64,000 nt of DNA from Sphingopyxis solisilvae (GCF_015475875.1 NZ_JADKYM010000008.1:62001-126000); one strand, 5' to 3'. Positions 51,544-61,883 are shown, numbered from the stretch's first letter. The notes: generated by a model from the letters alone, not told the origin. Program-made: numbers and translations.

Positions 51544-52698
51544 GTGAGCCGTACCTTGATCCTCTGGTTGCCTCCGGTCGCGGCGCTCGACGGCAAAGAC
51601 GATGCGCTGCTCCATCCGGCATGGCTGCGTGCCGATGACGGGGTGATTGTCGATAGCGGTCAGGACGAAGGATGGATCGACGCCGGCGAACGGGCGGCGG
51701 GCGTCGCCGATGCCGACGATCGTCTCATCGCACTCGCCCCCGCAATCGACGTGCCAATTCGCTGGCGGCGCTACCCGGACGCCGCACCGGCGCAGGCTGC
51801 GGCCGCCGCCCGTGTCGACACGCTCCGCGACAGCCTTGGCGAAGGCGCGTTGCTGCATATTGTCGCCGGTGAACCCGCCACGACGGGGCAGGCGGTGCCG
51901 GTTGCCGTTACCACCCATGCCGCGATGGCCGTTTGGACCGGTTGGCTGGCGGAACGCGGATTGTCCGCCGACGCGATCATCCCCGCGGCGGCCGCGGTGC
52001 CGCCGCCCGAGGCCGAAAGCCTGTGGCGGGCCGAACTGGGGGGTGAGCATATCGTGCGCAGCGCCGACCGGGCCTATGTGTCCGATCCCGCGCTCGACCC
52101 GCTTATCGCGGCGTCGCACCCTGTCCTGCCGCTCGCGGCGGACCGGATGCGCGAGGCGCTGTTGCTCACCGTCGCGGCGCCGCCGCTCGATCTGCTCAGC
52201 GGCGCGTGGAAACCGAAACGCCGCTGGGCACTCGACCCGGCGCTGGTGCGCCTGGCAAAGCGGTTGGCAATCGCGCTGGTGGCCGTCAGCCTGTTGATCC
52301 CTGTGGTTCATATGTTGAGGGTCGCCAGCGACACCCGGCGTGCCGACGCCGCCGTCATTGCAATGGCGAAATCGGCAGGGATCAACGCACCCGACGCCAT
52401 CACGGCGGAAGCCGAGATCGACCGGCGGCTGGCGGCGGCAGGCGGCGGCCCGCTGGCGTTCTCGGTGCCCGCATCGGCCTTGTACGCGGCGATGCGTGAC
52501 GCGCCGGGGGTTTCGATCCGGTCGCTTTCGCACCGCACCGACGGGACGCTTACGACGATGCTGGCGGCGCCGCGCGTCGAGGACATCAATCAGGTCCTGC
52601 TGGCGTTGCAGGCGCGCGGCTATCGCATAACGGCTCAGCCGATGGCTGGCAGCGATGGGCAACAACTGGCCAATATTACCATCCGGGCGGTGCCATGA
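51544..52698 (+). CDS. gspL: Type II secretion protein GspL
   Basis: 384 residues, GTG start right after gspK. An actin-like cytoplasmic domain (about 1-220, LILWLPPVAAL near the start, WGAWKPKRRWALD-type block at its end) precedes one transmembrane helix (LAIALVAVSLLIPVVHML) and a periplasmic ferredoxin-like domain (SIRSLSHRTDGTLTTMLAAP). It recruits GspE to the membrane and partners GspM. It overlaps gspM by four bases. Confidence 0.9.
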   Translation: MSRTLILWLPPVAALDGKDDALLHPAWLRADDGVIVDSGQDEGWIDAGERAAGVADADDRLIALAPAIDVPIRWRRYPDAAPAQAAAAARVDTLRDSLGEGALLHIVAGEPATTGQAVPVAVTTHAAMAVWTGWLAERGLSADAIIPAAAAVPPPEAESLWRAELGGEHIVRSADRAYVSDPALDPLIAASHPVLPLAADRMREALLLTVAAPPLDLLSGAWKPKRRWALDPALVRLAKRLAIALVAVSLLIPVVHMLRVASDTRRADAAVIAMAKSAGINAPDAITAEAEIDRRLAAAGGGPLAFSVPASALYAAMRDAPGVSIRSLSHRTDGTLTTMLAAPRVEDINQVLLALQARGYRITAQPMAGSDGQQLANITIRAVP

Positions 52699-53177
52699 CC
52701 GACAAGCTGCACAATTGGTGGCAGGGTCTCAGCCTGCGTGAACGCTGGCTCGTTGCCGTCGCGGCAATGCTGGCACTCGCGGTTCTGCTGTGGGGGCTGG
52801 GCCGTCCGGCCTATGCCGCCATTGTGGACATGGAAAACCACCACCGTTCTGCGCTCGAGCGCGAAGGGCGGGTTGCGGCAAAGGTTCGGTTGCTTGCACA
52901 GCGTCCGGCGAAATCATCGGCGACGATCGTCGAAGCGGGGTCCATCGACCAATTTCTGGCGCAGTCGGCGAGCGAGATCGGACTGACGCTCGACCGTAAC
53001 GAGGCGCGGGGGTCGGACCAGGCGACGATTGCGATCGCCGCCGCACGCGCGCCGGTGCTGACCGACTGGCTGGCGTCGCTGGAGGGGCAGGGATTTGTCA
53101 TCGACCAACTGACGATCACCCCCGCCGCCGACGGCACCGTCGGCCTGACCGCCGAGCTCCGAAAGGGCGGCCGGTGA
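52695..53177 (+). CDS. gspM: Type II secretion protein GspM
   Basis: 160 residues. A short cytoplasmic N-terminus (LHNWWQGLSLRERWLVAVAA) and one membrane helix (MLALAVLLWGLGRPAY) precede a periplasmic domain with AARAPVLTDWLASLEGQGF and VIDQLTITPAADG, matching GspM. It stabilises GspL. Overlaps gspL and gspN by four bases each. Confidence 0.9.
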   Translation: MTDKLHNWWQGLSLRERWLVAVAAMLALAVLLWGLGRPAYAAIVDMENHHRSALEREGRVAAKVRLLAQRPAKSSATIVEAGSIDQFLAQSASEIGLTLDRNEARGSDQATIAIAAARAPVLTDWLASLEGQGFVIDQLTITPAADGTVGLTAELRKGGR

Positions 53178-53887
53178 CCGCACGGCGCTGGATTCTCGCT
53201 GCTTTGCTGTTGGCGTTCGTGCTGATCGCCGCGACCTTTCCCATGCGGCTGGCGCTGGCGATGGCAGGGGCCGGCAAGGCCGGGGTCACCGCGCGCGAGG
53301 TGCGGGGGTCGGTTTGGTCAGGCGAACTGGTCGAGGCCCGCTTGGGTGCGCTGCCGCTTGGCACCGTGCGCGCCAGCCTGTCGCCGCTTGCCTTGCTGGG
53401 CGGCAATGCGGAACTCGCCTTTTCGCGCACGGACGAAAGACTGGGTGCGCTGGCGGGGCGGCTGCACGGCAGCAATCCTCGCGGCGTTTCGGGCGTCGAT
53501 GGCAGCGCGCTGATGTCGGGCGGACTTGGCCTGCTGCCCGTCGACCGCGTGATGTTCCAGGGGGCGACGCTGCGCTTCGACGCTGCCGGGAAATGCGTCG
53601 CCGCGTCGGGACGCGTTCAACTTTCCGTCGCGGCGCCGATCGCGGGGCTCGATCTGTCGCGTGGCTTGTCCGGGCCGCTGCGCTGTGTGGACGGACGCGC
53701 GCAGGCGGCGCTGGCCAGCCAGTCGGGCATGGAGCGGCTGACGCTGTCCTTTGATGGTAGCGGTGCCTATCGGGCGCGACTGGCGATCGACGTCGCTCGC
53801 GACCCCGCGATGGCCGCGGCGCTCGCCATGCTGGGGTTCAAGGCGGGTCCGGGCGGCTTTGTGCTGGCGACCAGCGGCCGGTTCTGA
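53174..53887 (+). CDS. gspN: Type II secretion protein GspN
   Basis: 237 residues, GTG start overlapping gspM. One N-terminal membrane helix (WILAALLLAFVLIAATFPM), then the typical GspN beta domain: REVRGSVWSGELVEARLGAL and LSPLALLGGNAELAFS. GspN is present in only some T2SS; its role is accessory and poorly understood. Confidence 0.88.
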   Translation: MTARRWILAALLLAFVLIAATFPMRLALAMAGAGKAGVTAREVRGSVWSGELVEARLGALPLGTVRASLSPLALLGGNAELAFSRTDERLGALAGRLHGSNPRGVSGVDGSALMSGGLGLLPVDRVMFQGATLRFDAAGKCVAASGRVQLSVAAPIAGLDLSRGLSGPLRCVDGRAQAALASQSGMERLTLSFDGSGAYRARLAIDVARDPAMAAALAMLGFKAGPGGFVLATSGRF

Positions 53888-53888
53888 C

Positions 53889-54659
53889 GTGACCTTTCTC
53901 GATGCCTTGCCCTTTGGCACGGGCGTCGCTTTGGCCGCGCTGACCGGGCTGGTCCTCGGCAGCTTTATTGCAACTCTGGTGCTGCGCTGGCCCGCCGGGC
54001 GGTCGGTGCTCGGGCGGTCGCAGTGCGACGATTGCGGGCGGGTGCTCCGAGCGATCGAGCTGGTGCCGCTGCTGTCGGCGATGGTGGCGCGCGGATGTTG
54101 TCGAAAGTGCCGCGCGGCGATTGACCCGTTCCACTGGCGGGTCGAGCTGGGATCGGCGCTGATCGGCGCGACAGCGCTGGCGGTGATGCCGGGGACGACC
54201 GGCTGGATCTGGGCGTTGCTCGGCTGGATGTTGTTGCCGCTCGCGCTGCTCGATGCGCGGCATTTCTGGTTGCCCGACCGGCTGAACGCCTTGCTGGCGG
54301 TCACCGGCCTGTTGCTGGCGGGGCCACTGCTCGGCGCGTCGCTGCTCGACCGGTGGATCGGGGCGCTGGCGGGTGGCGTGATACTGTCCCTGATCGCTTG
54401 GGGTTATCGGTGCACGCGCGGCGGCGACGGCATGGGCGGCGGCGATCCCAAACTGGTGGCGGCGATCGGCTGCTGGCTGGGCTGGCAGGCGCTGCCGCTG
54501 ATGCTGCTGCTCGCCAGTCTGGGCGGCATCGTCTGGGCGCTCTTGGTCCAACGAAAAGGGGACCAGCCGCTGGCTCAGCGACCGGTCCCCTTCGGTGTCT
54601 TTGCCTGCACCGCCGCCTTCGCGACGGTGCCGTTCTGGCCGCTGATTAGCGCCCGATGA
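53889..54659 (+). CDS. gspO: Prepilin peptidase (GspO/PilD)
   Basis: 256 residues from GTG 53889, one base after the gspN stop. The zinc-binding cysteines are present (CDDCGRVL and CCRKC), as are the aspartates of the TFPP aspartic protease (LLDARHFWLPDRL; GGGDPKLVAAIGCWLG). It has about seven membrane helices and cleaves and N-methylates GspG-K. Its 3' end overlaps the convergent pal gene by 14 bp. Confidence 0.93.
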   Translation: MTFLDALPFGTGVALAALTGLVLGSFIATLVLRWPAGRSVLGRSQCDDCGRVLRAIELVPLLSAMVARGCCRKCRAAIDPFHWRVELGSALIGATALAVMPGTTGWIWALLGWMLLPLALLDARHFWLPDRLNALLAVTGLLLAGPLLGASLLDRWIGALAGGVILSLIAWGYRCTRGGDGMGGGDPKLVAAIGCWLGWQALPLMLLLASLGGIVWALLVQRKGDQPLAQRPVPFGVFACTAAFATVPFWPLISAR

Positions 54660-55161
54660 CGACCGTCACCGCGCGGCGATTGCGCGAATAGGCTTCTTCG
54701 GTCGAGCCGAGTTCGGCGGGGCGTTCCTTGCCATAGCTGATGACATTGATCCGCGACGGGTCGATTCCGAGCGAAGCGAGATAGTTTTTCGCGGCGTTGG
54801 CGCGGCGCTCGCCCAGCGCGATGTTGTAATCGCGGGTGCCGCGTTCATCGGCGTGGCCTTCCAGCGTGACGCGCACGGCGGGGTTGCGTTGCAACCACTG
54901 CGCCTGCGTCCGTAGCGTCGTCATATCCTCGGCATCGATGTTATACTGGTCGAAACCGAAGAAGATGCGGTCGCCCATCGCGCCGACGCTGGCGAGAAAA
55001 TCTTCCTGCGACCCCGGAACGACGCCGCCATAACCCGAATCGCCGCCGCCATCGACGCCATCGGGCGCAGGCGGCAAGACATTGGGTGTCTTTTTCGCGC
55101 AGGCGCCCACAGCCAGCATGGTGATCGCCGCGATCATCGCGGTGCTTTTGCGTATCGTCAT
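54646..55161 (-). CDS. pal: Peptidoglycan-associated lipoprotein Pal
   Basis: 171 residues. Lipobox AVGAC with lipid Cys at about residue 21, a Gly/Pro linker, then an OmpA-like peptidoglycan-binding domain: FFGFDQYNIDAEDMTTL, VTLEGHADERGTRDYNIALG, ERRANAAKNYLASLGI and the closing YSRNRRAVTVVI. It anchors the outer membrane to the wall and ends the tolQRAB-pal operon. Confidence 0.96.
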   Translation of the reverse strand: MTIRKSTAMIAAITMLAVGACAKKTPNVLPPAPDGVDGGGDSGYGGVVPGSQEDFLASVGAMGDRIFFGFDQYNIDAEDMTTLRTQAQWLQRNPAVRVTLEGHADERGTRDYNIALGERRANAAKNYLASLGIDPSRINVISYGKERPAELGSTEEAYSRNRRAVTVVIGR

Positions 55162-55267
55162 GTCGTCTGTCCTCTTGTTGTTGCTCGGAAAATTTCGTTT
55201 CGGCGCGTTTTATGGCCGTTTTATGCCAATATGGGAACCCGGATGGGCGATTTTGGTTCCGCCGCCA

Positions 55268-56638
55268 TCACGGCAGAACCGGACCCCAGCTGGGGTCCGA
55301 TCCGTCCTGCGGCGTCGGCAGACGGCGCAGGTTCACGCCGGTCAGGTCGACCTGCCAAATGCTCGATTTGCCTTCACGTCCGGGCGTCGTGCGAAAGAAC
55401 TGAAGCACGCGGCCATTGGGTGACCAGGTCGGCGCCTCGTCCTGCCAGCTGTTGGTCAGCATGCGGACGCCGCCGCCGGTCGGGGTCATCACCCCGATGC
55501 GGAATTCGCCGCCGCCCATGCGGGTGAAGGCGATCAGGTCGCCGCGCGGCGACCATTCGGGGGTGGCGTAGCGGCCGCCGCCAAAGCTGATCCGGCGCTG
55601 GTCGGACCCGTCGATGTTCATCGTATAGATCTGCTGGCTGCCCGACCGGTCGCTTTCGAACACGATCTTGCGGCCGTCGGGGGAAAAGCTGCCGCCGACG
55701 TCGATGCCCGGCGCGGTGGTCAGCCGCACCGGCGTGCCGCCATCGGCCGAGATGCGATAGATGTCGGTGTTGCCGCCGACCGCCATCGAATAGAGGATTT
55801 GCTTGCCGTCGGGCGACCAGCGCGGCGCGAACGTCGCGTTGCCGCTTTCGGTCACCAGCTTCTGCGTCCCCGCTGCCACATCATAGATAAACACGCGAAC
55901 GCGGTTGTTGAGATAGGAGACGTAGACGATCTTTTTGTAATCGGGCGAGAAGCGCGGTGAAATGGCGAGCGCCTGACCGTTGGTGATAAAGCGGTGGTTG
56001 CCGCCGTCGCTGTCCATGATCGCAAGGCGCTTGATGCGGTTCCCCTTGGGTCCGCTCTCGGCAATATAGGCGATGCGGCTGTCAAAGAAGGGCGCCTCGC
56101 CCGACAGGCGCGAATAGATGGCGTCGGCGCATTTATGCGCGGCGCGGCGCCAGTCGGCGGGCTGGATTTCGAACCCCTTGCGCACCAGTTCGCTGCCCAG
56201 CGCGGTGTCGTACAGATAGCAGCCGACGACCAGGCTGCCGTTCGATCCGGCATCGACAAAGCCGTGGACGACGTTTTCGGCGTTGCGCGCCTGCCAGTCG
56301 GCAAAGCGCGGCGCCTGGACCTCGGCGCGGGTAATCGCGCGAACGCCGCCGGGACCGATCGGTTGGTAAAGTCCGCTGCGTTCCAGGTTGGCGGAAATCA
56401 CCTCGGCAATCTGGCGGCCCAGACTGTCGGTGCGCAGCCCCGCGACGCTTTGCACCGACGAGGTGGCGAACGACGGGACCGCGATGACGGTGCGTTCGTT
56501 GGACACCTCCGCCACAACCTCCGCTGTCCGTGGCGTGTCCGCTGGCGGAGCAGGCGGAGTTTGAGCCAACGCAGAAAATGCTGAAATAGCACCGAGCGCC
56601 GATGCGAAGAGGCTGATCCGAACCAGAAGAGCTTGCAT
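55268..56638 (-). CDS. tolB: Tol-Pal system protein TolB
   Basis: 456 residues from ATG 56638, overlapping the tolA stop (TAATG) with AAAGGA upstream. A signal peptide (FASALGAISAFSALAQ) is followed by the alpha/beta domain (RTVIAVPSFATSSVQS) and then six WD/PD40-type beta-propeller blades (ISPRFSPDYKKIVYVSYLN; FAPRWSPDGKQILYSMAVGG; GGSFSPDGRKIVFESDRSG; TPEWSPRGDLIAFTRMGGG). Periplasmic partner of TolA and Pal. Confidence 0.96.
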   Translation of the reverse strand: MQALLVRISLFASALGAISAFSALAQTPPAPPADTPRTAEVVAEVSNERTVIAVPSFATSSVQSVAGLRTDSLGRQIAEVISANLERSGLYQPIGPGGVRAITRAEVQAPRFADWQARNAENVVHGFVDAGSNGSLVVGCYLYDTALGSELVRKGFEIQPADWRRAAHKCADAIYSRLSGEAPFFDSRIAYIAESGPKGNRIKRLAIMDSDGGNHRFITNGQALAISPRFSPDYKKIVYVSYLNNRVRVFIYDVAAGTQKLVTESGNATFAPRWSPDGKQILYSMAVGGNTDIYRISADGGTPVRLTTAPGIDVGGSFSPDGRKIVFESDRSGSQQIYTMNIDGSDQRRISFGGGRYATPEWSPRGDLIAFTRMGGGEFRIGVMTPTGGGVRMLTNSWQDEAPTWSPNGRVLQFFRTTPGREGKSSIWQVDLTGVNLRRLPTPQDGSDPSWGPVLP

Positions 56639-57474
56639 TACATTCCTTTCGTGCGGAAGGTTACGTCCCAAACCCTCCATTGATCATAATATTCTTCGGG
56701 TAGGTCGAACGGTGATGCTTGCCGAATCGAGCGTTCCGCTCGCTCAACGAAAAGCTTCTGTTGAGGTGCGTTGCTGTCGGTTTTCCCCGTGAGCTCACCG
56801 ACCTGGCTGACATTGGTTACCCGACCGTCGCGTGCCAACTGAATACGCAGCACGACTCTCAACTGATCGATATCGACTCCCGACGGTACGTTCCGGCGCC
56901 AATAGGGGAGGATTTTTCCATCTATTGCTACATCGATCGAGCGGCGCACCTCGGCGGCGGTGGCCGCGGCGGGCGCCCCTTTGCTCGCCGGTGCCTTGGG
57001 CTGCGATTTGGACAGCCCCTCGGCGATACCGTCAAGGCGCCCGGTTGGACGCGCGGGACGATCCTTCGCCGGTGGTGCCTTGGGCGCAGCCTTGGGCGGC
57101 GCTTTGTCGACCGCGGGCGGGGTCGCCTTTGGCGGTTGCTTGGGCTGCGCAACCTGTTTGGGCGTCGGCGCCGGGGTCGGCCGAACGATCGGTTCGGGAA
57201 CCGGCGGGGTCGGCGTCGGCATTGGCTCGGGCGCGGCGATATCGACATTATCTTCCTCGCCCAGCCGCGCGGCGGGTGGAGTCTCGCTGATGACGGGAGC
57301 GGTCGATTGCACCGCGGTTTCGGCGATCAGGTCGACCTCCATAGGCGGATTGTCGAACCGGCGTTCGCCCGCCGTCCACTGGATCGACAGCAAACCGATA
57401 ATGGCGACATGCGCGATCGCCGCGATGGCAAAGCCGCGCCCTTCATTACCCCTCGCTGCCATGGTGGTGGCCAT
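56638..57474 (-). CDS. tolA: TolA-like energy-transducing protein
   Basis: 278 residues. N-terminal membrane anchor (FAIAAIAHVAIIGLLSIQW), a long Pro/Lys/Ala-rich periplasmic stretch (about 80-170) and a C-terminal TonB/TolA-type domain (LPYWRRNVPSGVDIDQLRVV, then VTNVSQVGELTG). Its position between tolR and tolB identifies it. Transmits proton-motive-force energy from TolQR to Pal. Confidence 0.92.
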   Translation of the reverse strand: MATTMAARGNEGRGFAIAAIAHVAIIGLLSIQWTAGERRFDNPPMEVDLIAETAVQSTAPVISETPPAARLGEEDNVDIAAPEPMPTPTPPVPEPIVRPTPAPTPKQVAQPKQPPKATPPAVDKAPPKAAPKAPPAKDRPARPTGRLDGIAEGLSKSQPKAPASKGAPAAATAAEVRRSIDVAIDGKILPYWRRNVPSGVDIDQLRVVLRIQLARDGRVTNVSQVGELTGKTDSNAPQQKLFVERAERSIRQASPFDLPEEYYDQWRVWDVTFRTKGM

Positions 57475-57483
57475 ATCGGAACC

Positions 57484-57989
<506 letters not shown>

Positions 57990-57990
<1 letters not shown>

Positions 57991-58688
57991 CAGGCGTCGA
58001 CCTCCAGCTCGCGGCTGAACGTCGCGTGCAGCCCGTCGGCAAAGCGGCCGAGGCGCGATTCGAGCCGGTTCAGCCGCTGCGAGAAACTATTGTACGCGAT
58101 CACCGCGGGGATCGCCGCAAACAGCCCGATCGCGGTCGCGAACAGCGCTTCGGCGATGCCCGGCGCGACGACCGCCAGGCTGCTGTTGTTGCTTGCCGCG
58201 ATCGCGGTGAAGCTGCGCATGATGCCCCACACGGTGCCAAACAGGCCGACAAAGGGCGCGACCGAGCCGATCGTGGCCAGCGTCCCGATCTTGTCGGCCA
58301 GCCGGTCGACCTCGCCCGCGATCGCCGAATTCATCGCGATGCCCAGCCGTTCGCGCGTGCCGTCGCGGTCGATGATCTTGCCCTTGGTCGAACGGCGCCA
58401 CTCGCCGATCCCGGCGCCCAGCACCTTCGCGCTCGGCAGATCCTCGCCGCTGTTCTTGTCGTAAAATTTGTCGATATTGTCGGCGCGCCAGAAATCGCGC
58501 TCGAAATTTTCGGACGCGCGCATCAGTTTGCCGACGCCGCGGCCATGGGTAAAGATCACCGCCCAGACATAGATCGACGCGAGCAACAGCCCGATCATCA
58601 CCGCCTTCACGATAATGTCGGCCTGCAGGAACAGCGCGACCGGGGACAGGGTCGCCGCATCGGCGGCCAGCGAGATATTGTCTAGCAA
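57990..58688 (-). CDS. tolQ: TolQ proton-channel protein
   Basis: 232 residues. TTG start at 58688, supported by GGAGAG eight bases upstream and by the natural N-terminus LLDNISLAADAATLSP; it lies within the last codons of ybgC, so the two are coupled. Three membrane helices: VMIGLLLASIYVWAVIFTHG, then LATIGSVAPFVGLFGTVWG and ALFATAIGLFAAIPAVIAYN. Family length and motifs intact. Confidence 0.95.
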
Positions 58689-59161
58689 GGGATGTTCTCT
58701 CCATTCATGATGGCGGTAAAGCGGTGGGCCCACCCCGCCGGCTGACGGCGCGGCCGGCCTTCGGGTGACAGGAAGGCGGCGGTGACTTGCCCGTCGGTTA
58801 ATGTCTCGCCGATGAACGTGTCAGTTGTGCGAAGGATGCGCTGCGCGATGACGACGCTCGCGCCGCGTACCGCTTCGACGGTGCTGACGACCAGCAGATC
58901 GTCGTCGAGCTTTGCCGGGCGGCGGTATTTGATCGTCAGGTCGGTGACCGCCCAGCTGCCTTCGCCGCCTTCCATCGCGGCGCGTTGGTCGATGCCCGCG
59001 ATCCGCAGCATGTCCGACCGCGCGCGCTCCATAAAGCGCAGATAATTGGCGTGATAGACGATGCCGCTGAGGTCCGTGTCCTCGAAATAGACGCGCGCCC
59101 GATAATGGTGCTCAGCCCCGACGAAGGCGCCGGGGATGAAAGGGGGCGGGGCGTTTACCAT
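58682..59161 (-). CDS. ybgC: YbgC-type acyl-CoA thioesterase
   Basis: 159 residues from ATG 59161. Hotdog-fold signature FEDTDLSGIVYHANYLRFME with the catalytic Asp, then LTIKYRRPAKLDDDLLV. It belongs to the Tol-Pal-associated thioesterases and is thought to act on phospholipid-linked acyl-CoA. First gene of the tol operon; codons upstream to 59233 are not supported. Confidence 0.93.
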   Translation of the reverse strand: MVNAPPPFIPGAFVGAEHHYRARVYFEDTDLSGIVYHANYLRFMERARSDMLRIAGIDQRAAMEGGEGSWAVTDLTIKYRRPAKLDDDLLVVSTVEAVRGASVVIAQRILRTTDTFIGETLTDGQVTAAFLSPEGRPRRQPAGWAHRFTAIMNGENIPC

Positions 59162-59280
59162 GGGGTTGATCGATAGCGGGCCTTCGACTCGTCGCAAACC
59201 CCTGATCGACGGTTTGTCGCAGATGGGGGCCATTTGGTGGGAGATGATGGCGGAAATCCGTTATATTCCCGAGTGCGTTG

Positions 59281-59509
59281 TGCCCCTGCGAAGGCAGGGG
59301 CCCATCACCGGACGTCTGGTTGCTGAGCTGCGTCTGTTTTGAGGTCAGTTTATCTCACTCGTCATTGCGAGCGAAGCGAAGCAATCCAGGGCGGTTTACG
59401 CGACTTTGGATTGCCGCGTCGCCTTCGGCTCCTCGCAATGACGATCCTGATTGAAGTCGTGCTGCGTTTGTGTGGCGGCAGGTGATGGGCCCCTGCCTGC
59501 GCAGGGGCA
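59281..59509. repeat. Composite nested inverted repeat R2
   Basis: Outer arms 59281-59309 and 59481-59509 match in 28 of 29 positions. Nested inside are perfect arms GTCATTGCGAG (59361-59371) with CTCGCAATGAC (59432-59442), and GCAATCCA (59381-59388) with TGGATTGC (59407-59414). The GTCATTGCGAGCG family recurs in many unrelated bacteria. It fills the 351-bp gap between ybgC and ruvB, and no gene is seen there. Confidence 0.8.
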
Positions 59510-59512
59510 CGG

Positions 59513-60535
59513 TCACTTGCCGTTATCGAACAACCCGTCCTGCGACCCCGCCGGCGGATTGAGCCCCAGATGCTTCCACGCGCTGGCATTGAGCATCCGC
59601 CCACGCGCGGTGCGCGCGATCAGGCCGACCTGGAGCAGATAGGGTTCGATCACATCCTCGATCGTGTCGCGCGGTTCGGACAGGCCGGCCGCCATCGTTT
59701 CGACCCCGACCGGCCCGCCGCGGTAGATGTCGGCGATCATCGTCAGATAGCGGCGGTCCATGGCGTCGAGGCCGAGCGCATCGACTTCGAGCCGGTTGAG
59801 CGCGGCGTCGGCGGCCTTGGCATCGACAATGGCGTGGCCTGCGACGGTCGCGAAGTCACGCACGCGGCGGAGCAGCCGTCCGGCGATGCGCGGCGTCCCG
59901 CGCGAGCGCTTGGCGATTTCGAGCGCGCCGTCGGGCGCGATCGGCAGCGCGAGCAGCCGCGCGGCACGGGTGATCACCTGCTCCAGCTCGCCATGGGTGT
60001 AGAAATTGAGCCGGACCGGGATGCCGAAGCGGTCGCGCAGCGGCGTCGTCAGCAGACCTTGCCGCGTCGTCGCGCCGACGAGGGTGAATTTGGGCAGGTC
60101 GATCCGCACGCTGCGCGCCGACGGTCCTTCGCCGATCATGATGTCGAGCGCCCGGTCCTCCATCGCGGGATAGAGAATTTCCTCGACCGCGGGCGACAGG
60201 CGGTGGATTTCGTCGATGAACAGCACGTCGCCGTCCTCAAGATTAGTGAGCAGCGCGGCGAGATCACCCGCCTTGGCGATCACCGGGCCGCTGGTTGAGC
60301 GGAAGCCGACGCCGAGTTCGCGGGCGACGATCTGCGCGAGCGTCGTCTTGCCGAGGCCGGGCGGGCCATAGAAGAGCACATGGTCGAGCGCATCGGAGCG
60401 CGATTTGGCGGCCTCGATAAAGATGCGCAAATTTTCACGCGCCGCCGCCTGCCCGACGAACTCGGCGAGCGTCTTGGGACGCAGCGCGGCGTCGGCGTCC
60501 TCGGGGGTGCGATTGGGGGTGGTGAGGTCGGTCAA
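59513..60535 (-). CDS. ruvB: Holliday junction helicase RuvB
   Basis: 340 residues. AAA+ motor: [19 protein letters not shown], Walker [11 protein letters not shown], Walker [13 protein letters not shown], sensor 1 [11 protein letters not shown], arginine finger region LRDRFGIP, and the winged-helix C-terminus ([19 protein letters not shown]). Branch migration with RuvA. It starts just after the HAD gene, six genes downstream of ruvC. Confidence 0.97.
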   Translation of the reverse strand: MTDLTTPNRTPEDADAALRPKTLAEFVGQAAARENLRIFIEAAKSRSDALDHVLFYGPPGLGKTTLAQIVARELGVGFRSTSGPVIAKAGDLAALLTNLEDGDVLFIDEIHRLSPAVEEILYPAMEDRALDIMIGEGPSARSVRIDLPKFTLVGATTRQGLLTTPLRDRFGIPVRLNFYTHGELEQVITRAARLLALPIAPDGALEIAKRSRGTPRIAGRLLRRVRDFATVAGHAIVDAKAADAALNRLEVDALGLDAMDRRYLTMIADIYRGGPVGVETMAAGLSEPRDTIEDVIEPYLLQVGLIARTARGRMLNASAWKHLGLNPPAGSQDGLFDNGK

Positions 60536-60536
60536 T

Positions 60537-61271
60537 TCAGCATCCCATTTGCGCCGCGAGATCGGTCAGGCTGTCGGCGCTATACTCCCAATCCTGCGCC
60601 GCGTCGGCATCGGGCGCGCGGGCGCCGCCATATTCCATGGGCCGGTCGATATGAGCGGTCATCAGCCCGCAACCGCGCGCGGCGGCCAGATCGCTGTGGT
60701 GCGAGGCGACGAGGCAAAGTTCCTGCGGCGCGAGCCCCAGCGCATCGGCGGTCGTAAGATAGGCGGCGGGTTGCGGTTTGTACGCGCGCGCATATTCGGC
60801 GCCCAGGATCGCATCCCAAACGATCCCGGCGCGGCGCGCCATATCGATCATCAGCGACACATTGCCGTTCGACAGCGTGACGACGGGAAAGGCGGTGCGC
60901 AGCCGCGCGATCCCCGCGACGCTGTCGGGCCAGGGGTCGAGCCGGTGCCAGGCGTCGGTCCAGTCGGCGAGCAGCGCCGGGTCGAGCGCCGCGGGGTCGA
61001 TGCCCTGCGCGTCGAGCACCGCACCCAGCATCTCGCGGTGCAGGATGTCCAGCTTGACGAAGCCCCGCTGACCGCTGCTGACCGCCGCCATCGCGGGCAG
61101 GTAGCGGCGGCGCCACTGGTCAGCGAAGTCATGCGGGTCGATGTCGCTGCGGTCGATCTTGGCGAGAAATGTCGCGGATTCGCGCGCGATGCTGCTGCGC
61201 CAGTCGACGACGGTGCCGAACACGTCGAAGGCGAGGGCTTTGGGGCGGCGGCGGGCGGCGGGCTCAGTCAT
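60537..61271 (-). CDS. Haloacid dehalogenase type II
   Basis: 244 residues. HAD superfamily: nucleophile region [16 protein letters not shown] (Asp16), motif II TLSNGN, Lys in YKPQPAAY, and motif IV-type [13 protein letters not shown]. The FDVFGT and SNGN patterns match L-2-haloacid dehalogenases, which swap halogen for hydroxyl on short 2-haloacids. It overlaps the GFA gene by eight bases and lies inside the ruvA-ruvB interval. Confidence 0.88.
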   Translation of the reverse strand: MTEPAARRRPKALAFDVFGTVVDWRSSIARESATFLAKIDRSDIDPHDFADQWRRRYLPAMAAVSSGQRGFVKLDILHREMLGAVLDAQGIDPAALDPALLADWTDAWHRLDPWPDSVAGIARLRTAFPVVTLSNGNVSLMIDMARRAGIVWDAILGAEYARAYKPQPAAYLTTADALGLAPQELCLVASHHSDLAAARGCGLMTAHIDRPMEYGGARAPDADAAQDWEYSADSLTDLAAQMGC

Positions 61272-61668
61272 AATGCTCTATTGCCTCGCCGGTGATCGAA
61301 ACCCAAGGCTCCTTGCGGTCCTCGTACACCGAGTAATCAGGGACAAAGCCGTGGCCGGGCGCAAAATTGCCGAGCGGGATCGCGAAAGCGTCATGAAAGG
61401 GTCGCGCGCGGTACCAGACGCCCGAGCCGCAGGTGGTGCAGAAATAGAAGTCGGCGGTGTTGCCGCTATCGCCGGTATATTGCCACATGCGCGCATTCGC
61501 CTCGCCCTCGATGCGAACCTGTTCGGCGGGGAAGCGGACCTGCGCGGCAAAGGCGCTGCCGCTGCGCGCCTTGCACTCGCGGCAATGGCACACCGACACG
61601 CGGATGGGTTCGCCGGTGCAGGTGACGCGGATCTGGCCGCAGCGGCAGGAGGCGTGGCGGGTGGTCAC
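61264..61668 (-). CDS. GFA (glutathione-dependent formaldehyde-activating) family protein
   Basis: 134 residues. Zinc ligands of the Mss4-like fold: SCRCGQIRV (CxC), VCHCRECKARSG (CxCxxC) and FYFCTTCGSGVWY (CxxC). Family proteins bind zinc; true formaldehyde activation is proved for few. GTG/ATG choice is not an issue: the ATG overlaps the hicA stop as ATGA. Confidence 0.88.
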   Translation of the reverse strand: MTTRHASCRCGQIRVTCTGEPIRVSVCHCRECKARSGSAFAAQVRFPAEQVRIEGEANARMWQYTGDSGNTADFYFCTTCGSGVWYRARPFHDAFAIPLGNFAPGHGFVPDYSVYEDRKEPWVSITGEAIEHYD

Positions 61669-61883
61669 TTGATCGCCGCCAAGAAATCATCCTGCGAGAA
61701 GCCTGCCTGACGGATGATTCCCGCCAACGTCCCCGTCTTCAACTCGCGGTGGAGCGGCACCACGACCCCCACTCTATCGCGTTGGAGAATCACATGGCTG
61801 CCGCGCTGGCGCATTTGGATGAAGCCGAGCCGTTCGAGTGCGGCCACGACGTCGCGACCCGAAAGAACCGGCAATTTTGGCAT
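61665..61883 (-). CDS. hicA: HicA-family mRNA interferase toxin
   Basis: 72 residues, one dsRBD-like domain: LSGRDVVAALERLGFIQMR, then QRGSHVILQRD with the catalytic His, and VVPLHRELKTGTLAGIIRQA. Follows hicB without a gap. Cleaves mRNA when free of antitoxin. Located in the ruvA-ruvB interval. Confidence 0.9.
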   Translation of the reverse strand: MPKLPVLSGRDVVAALERLGFIQMRQRGSHVILQRDRVGVVVPLHRELKTGTLAGIIRQAGFSQDDFLAAIK

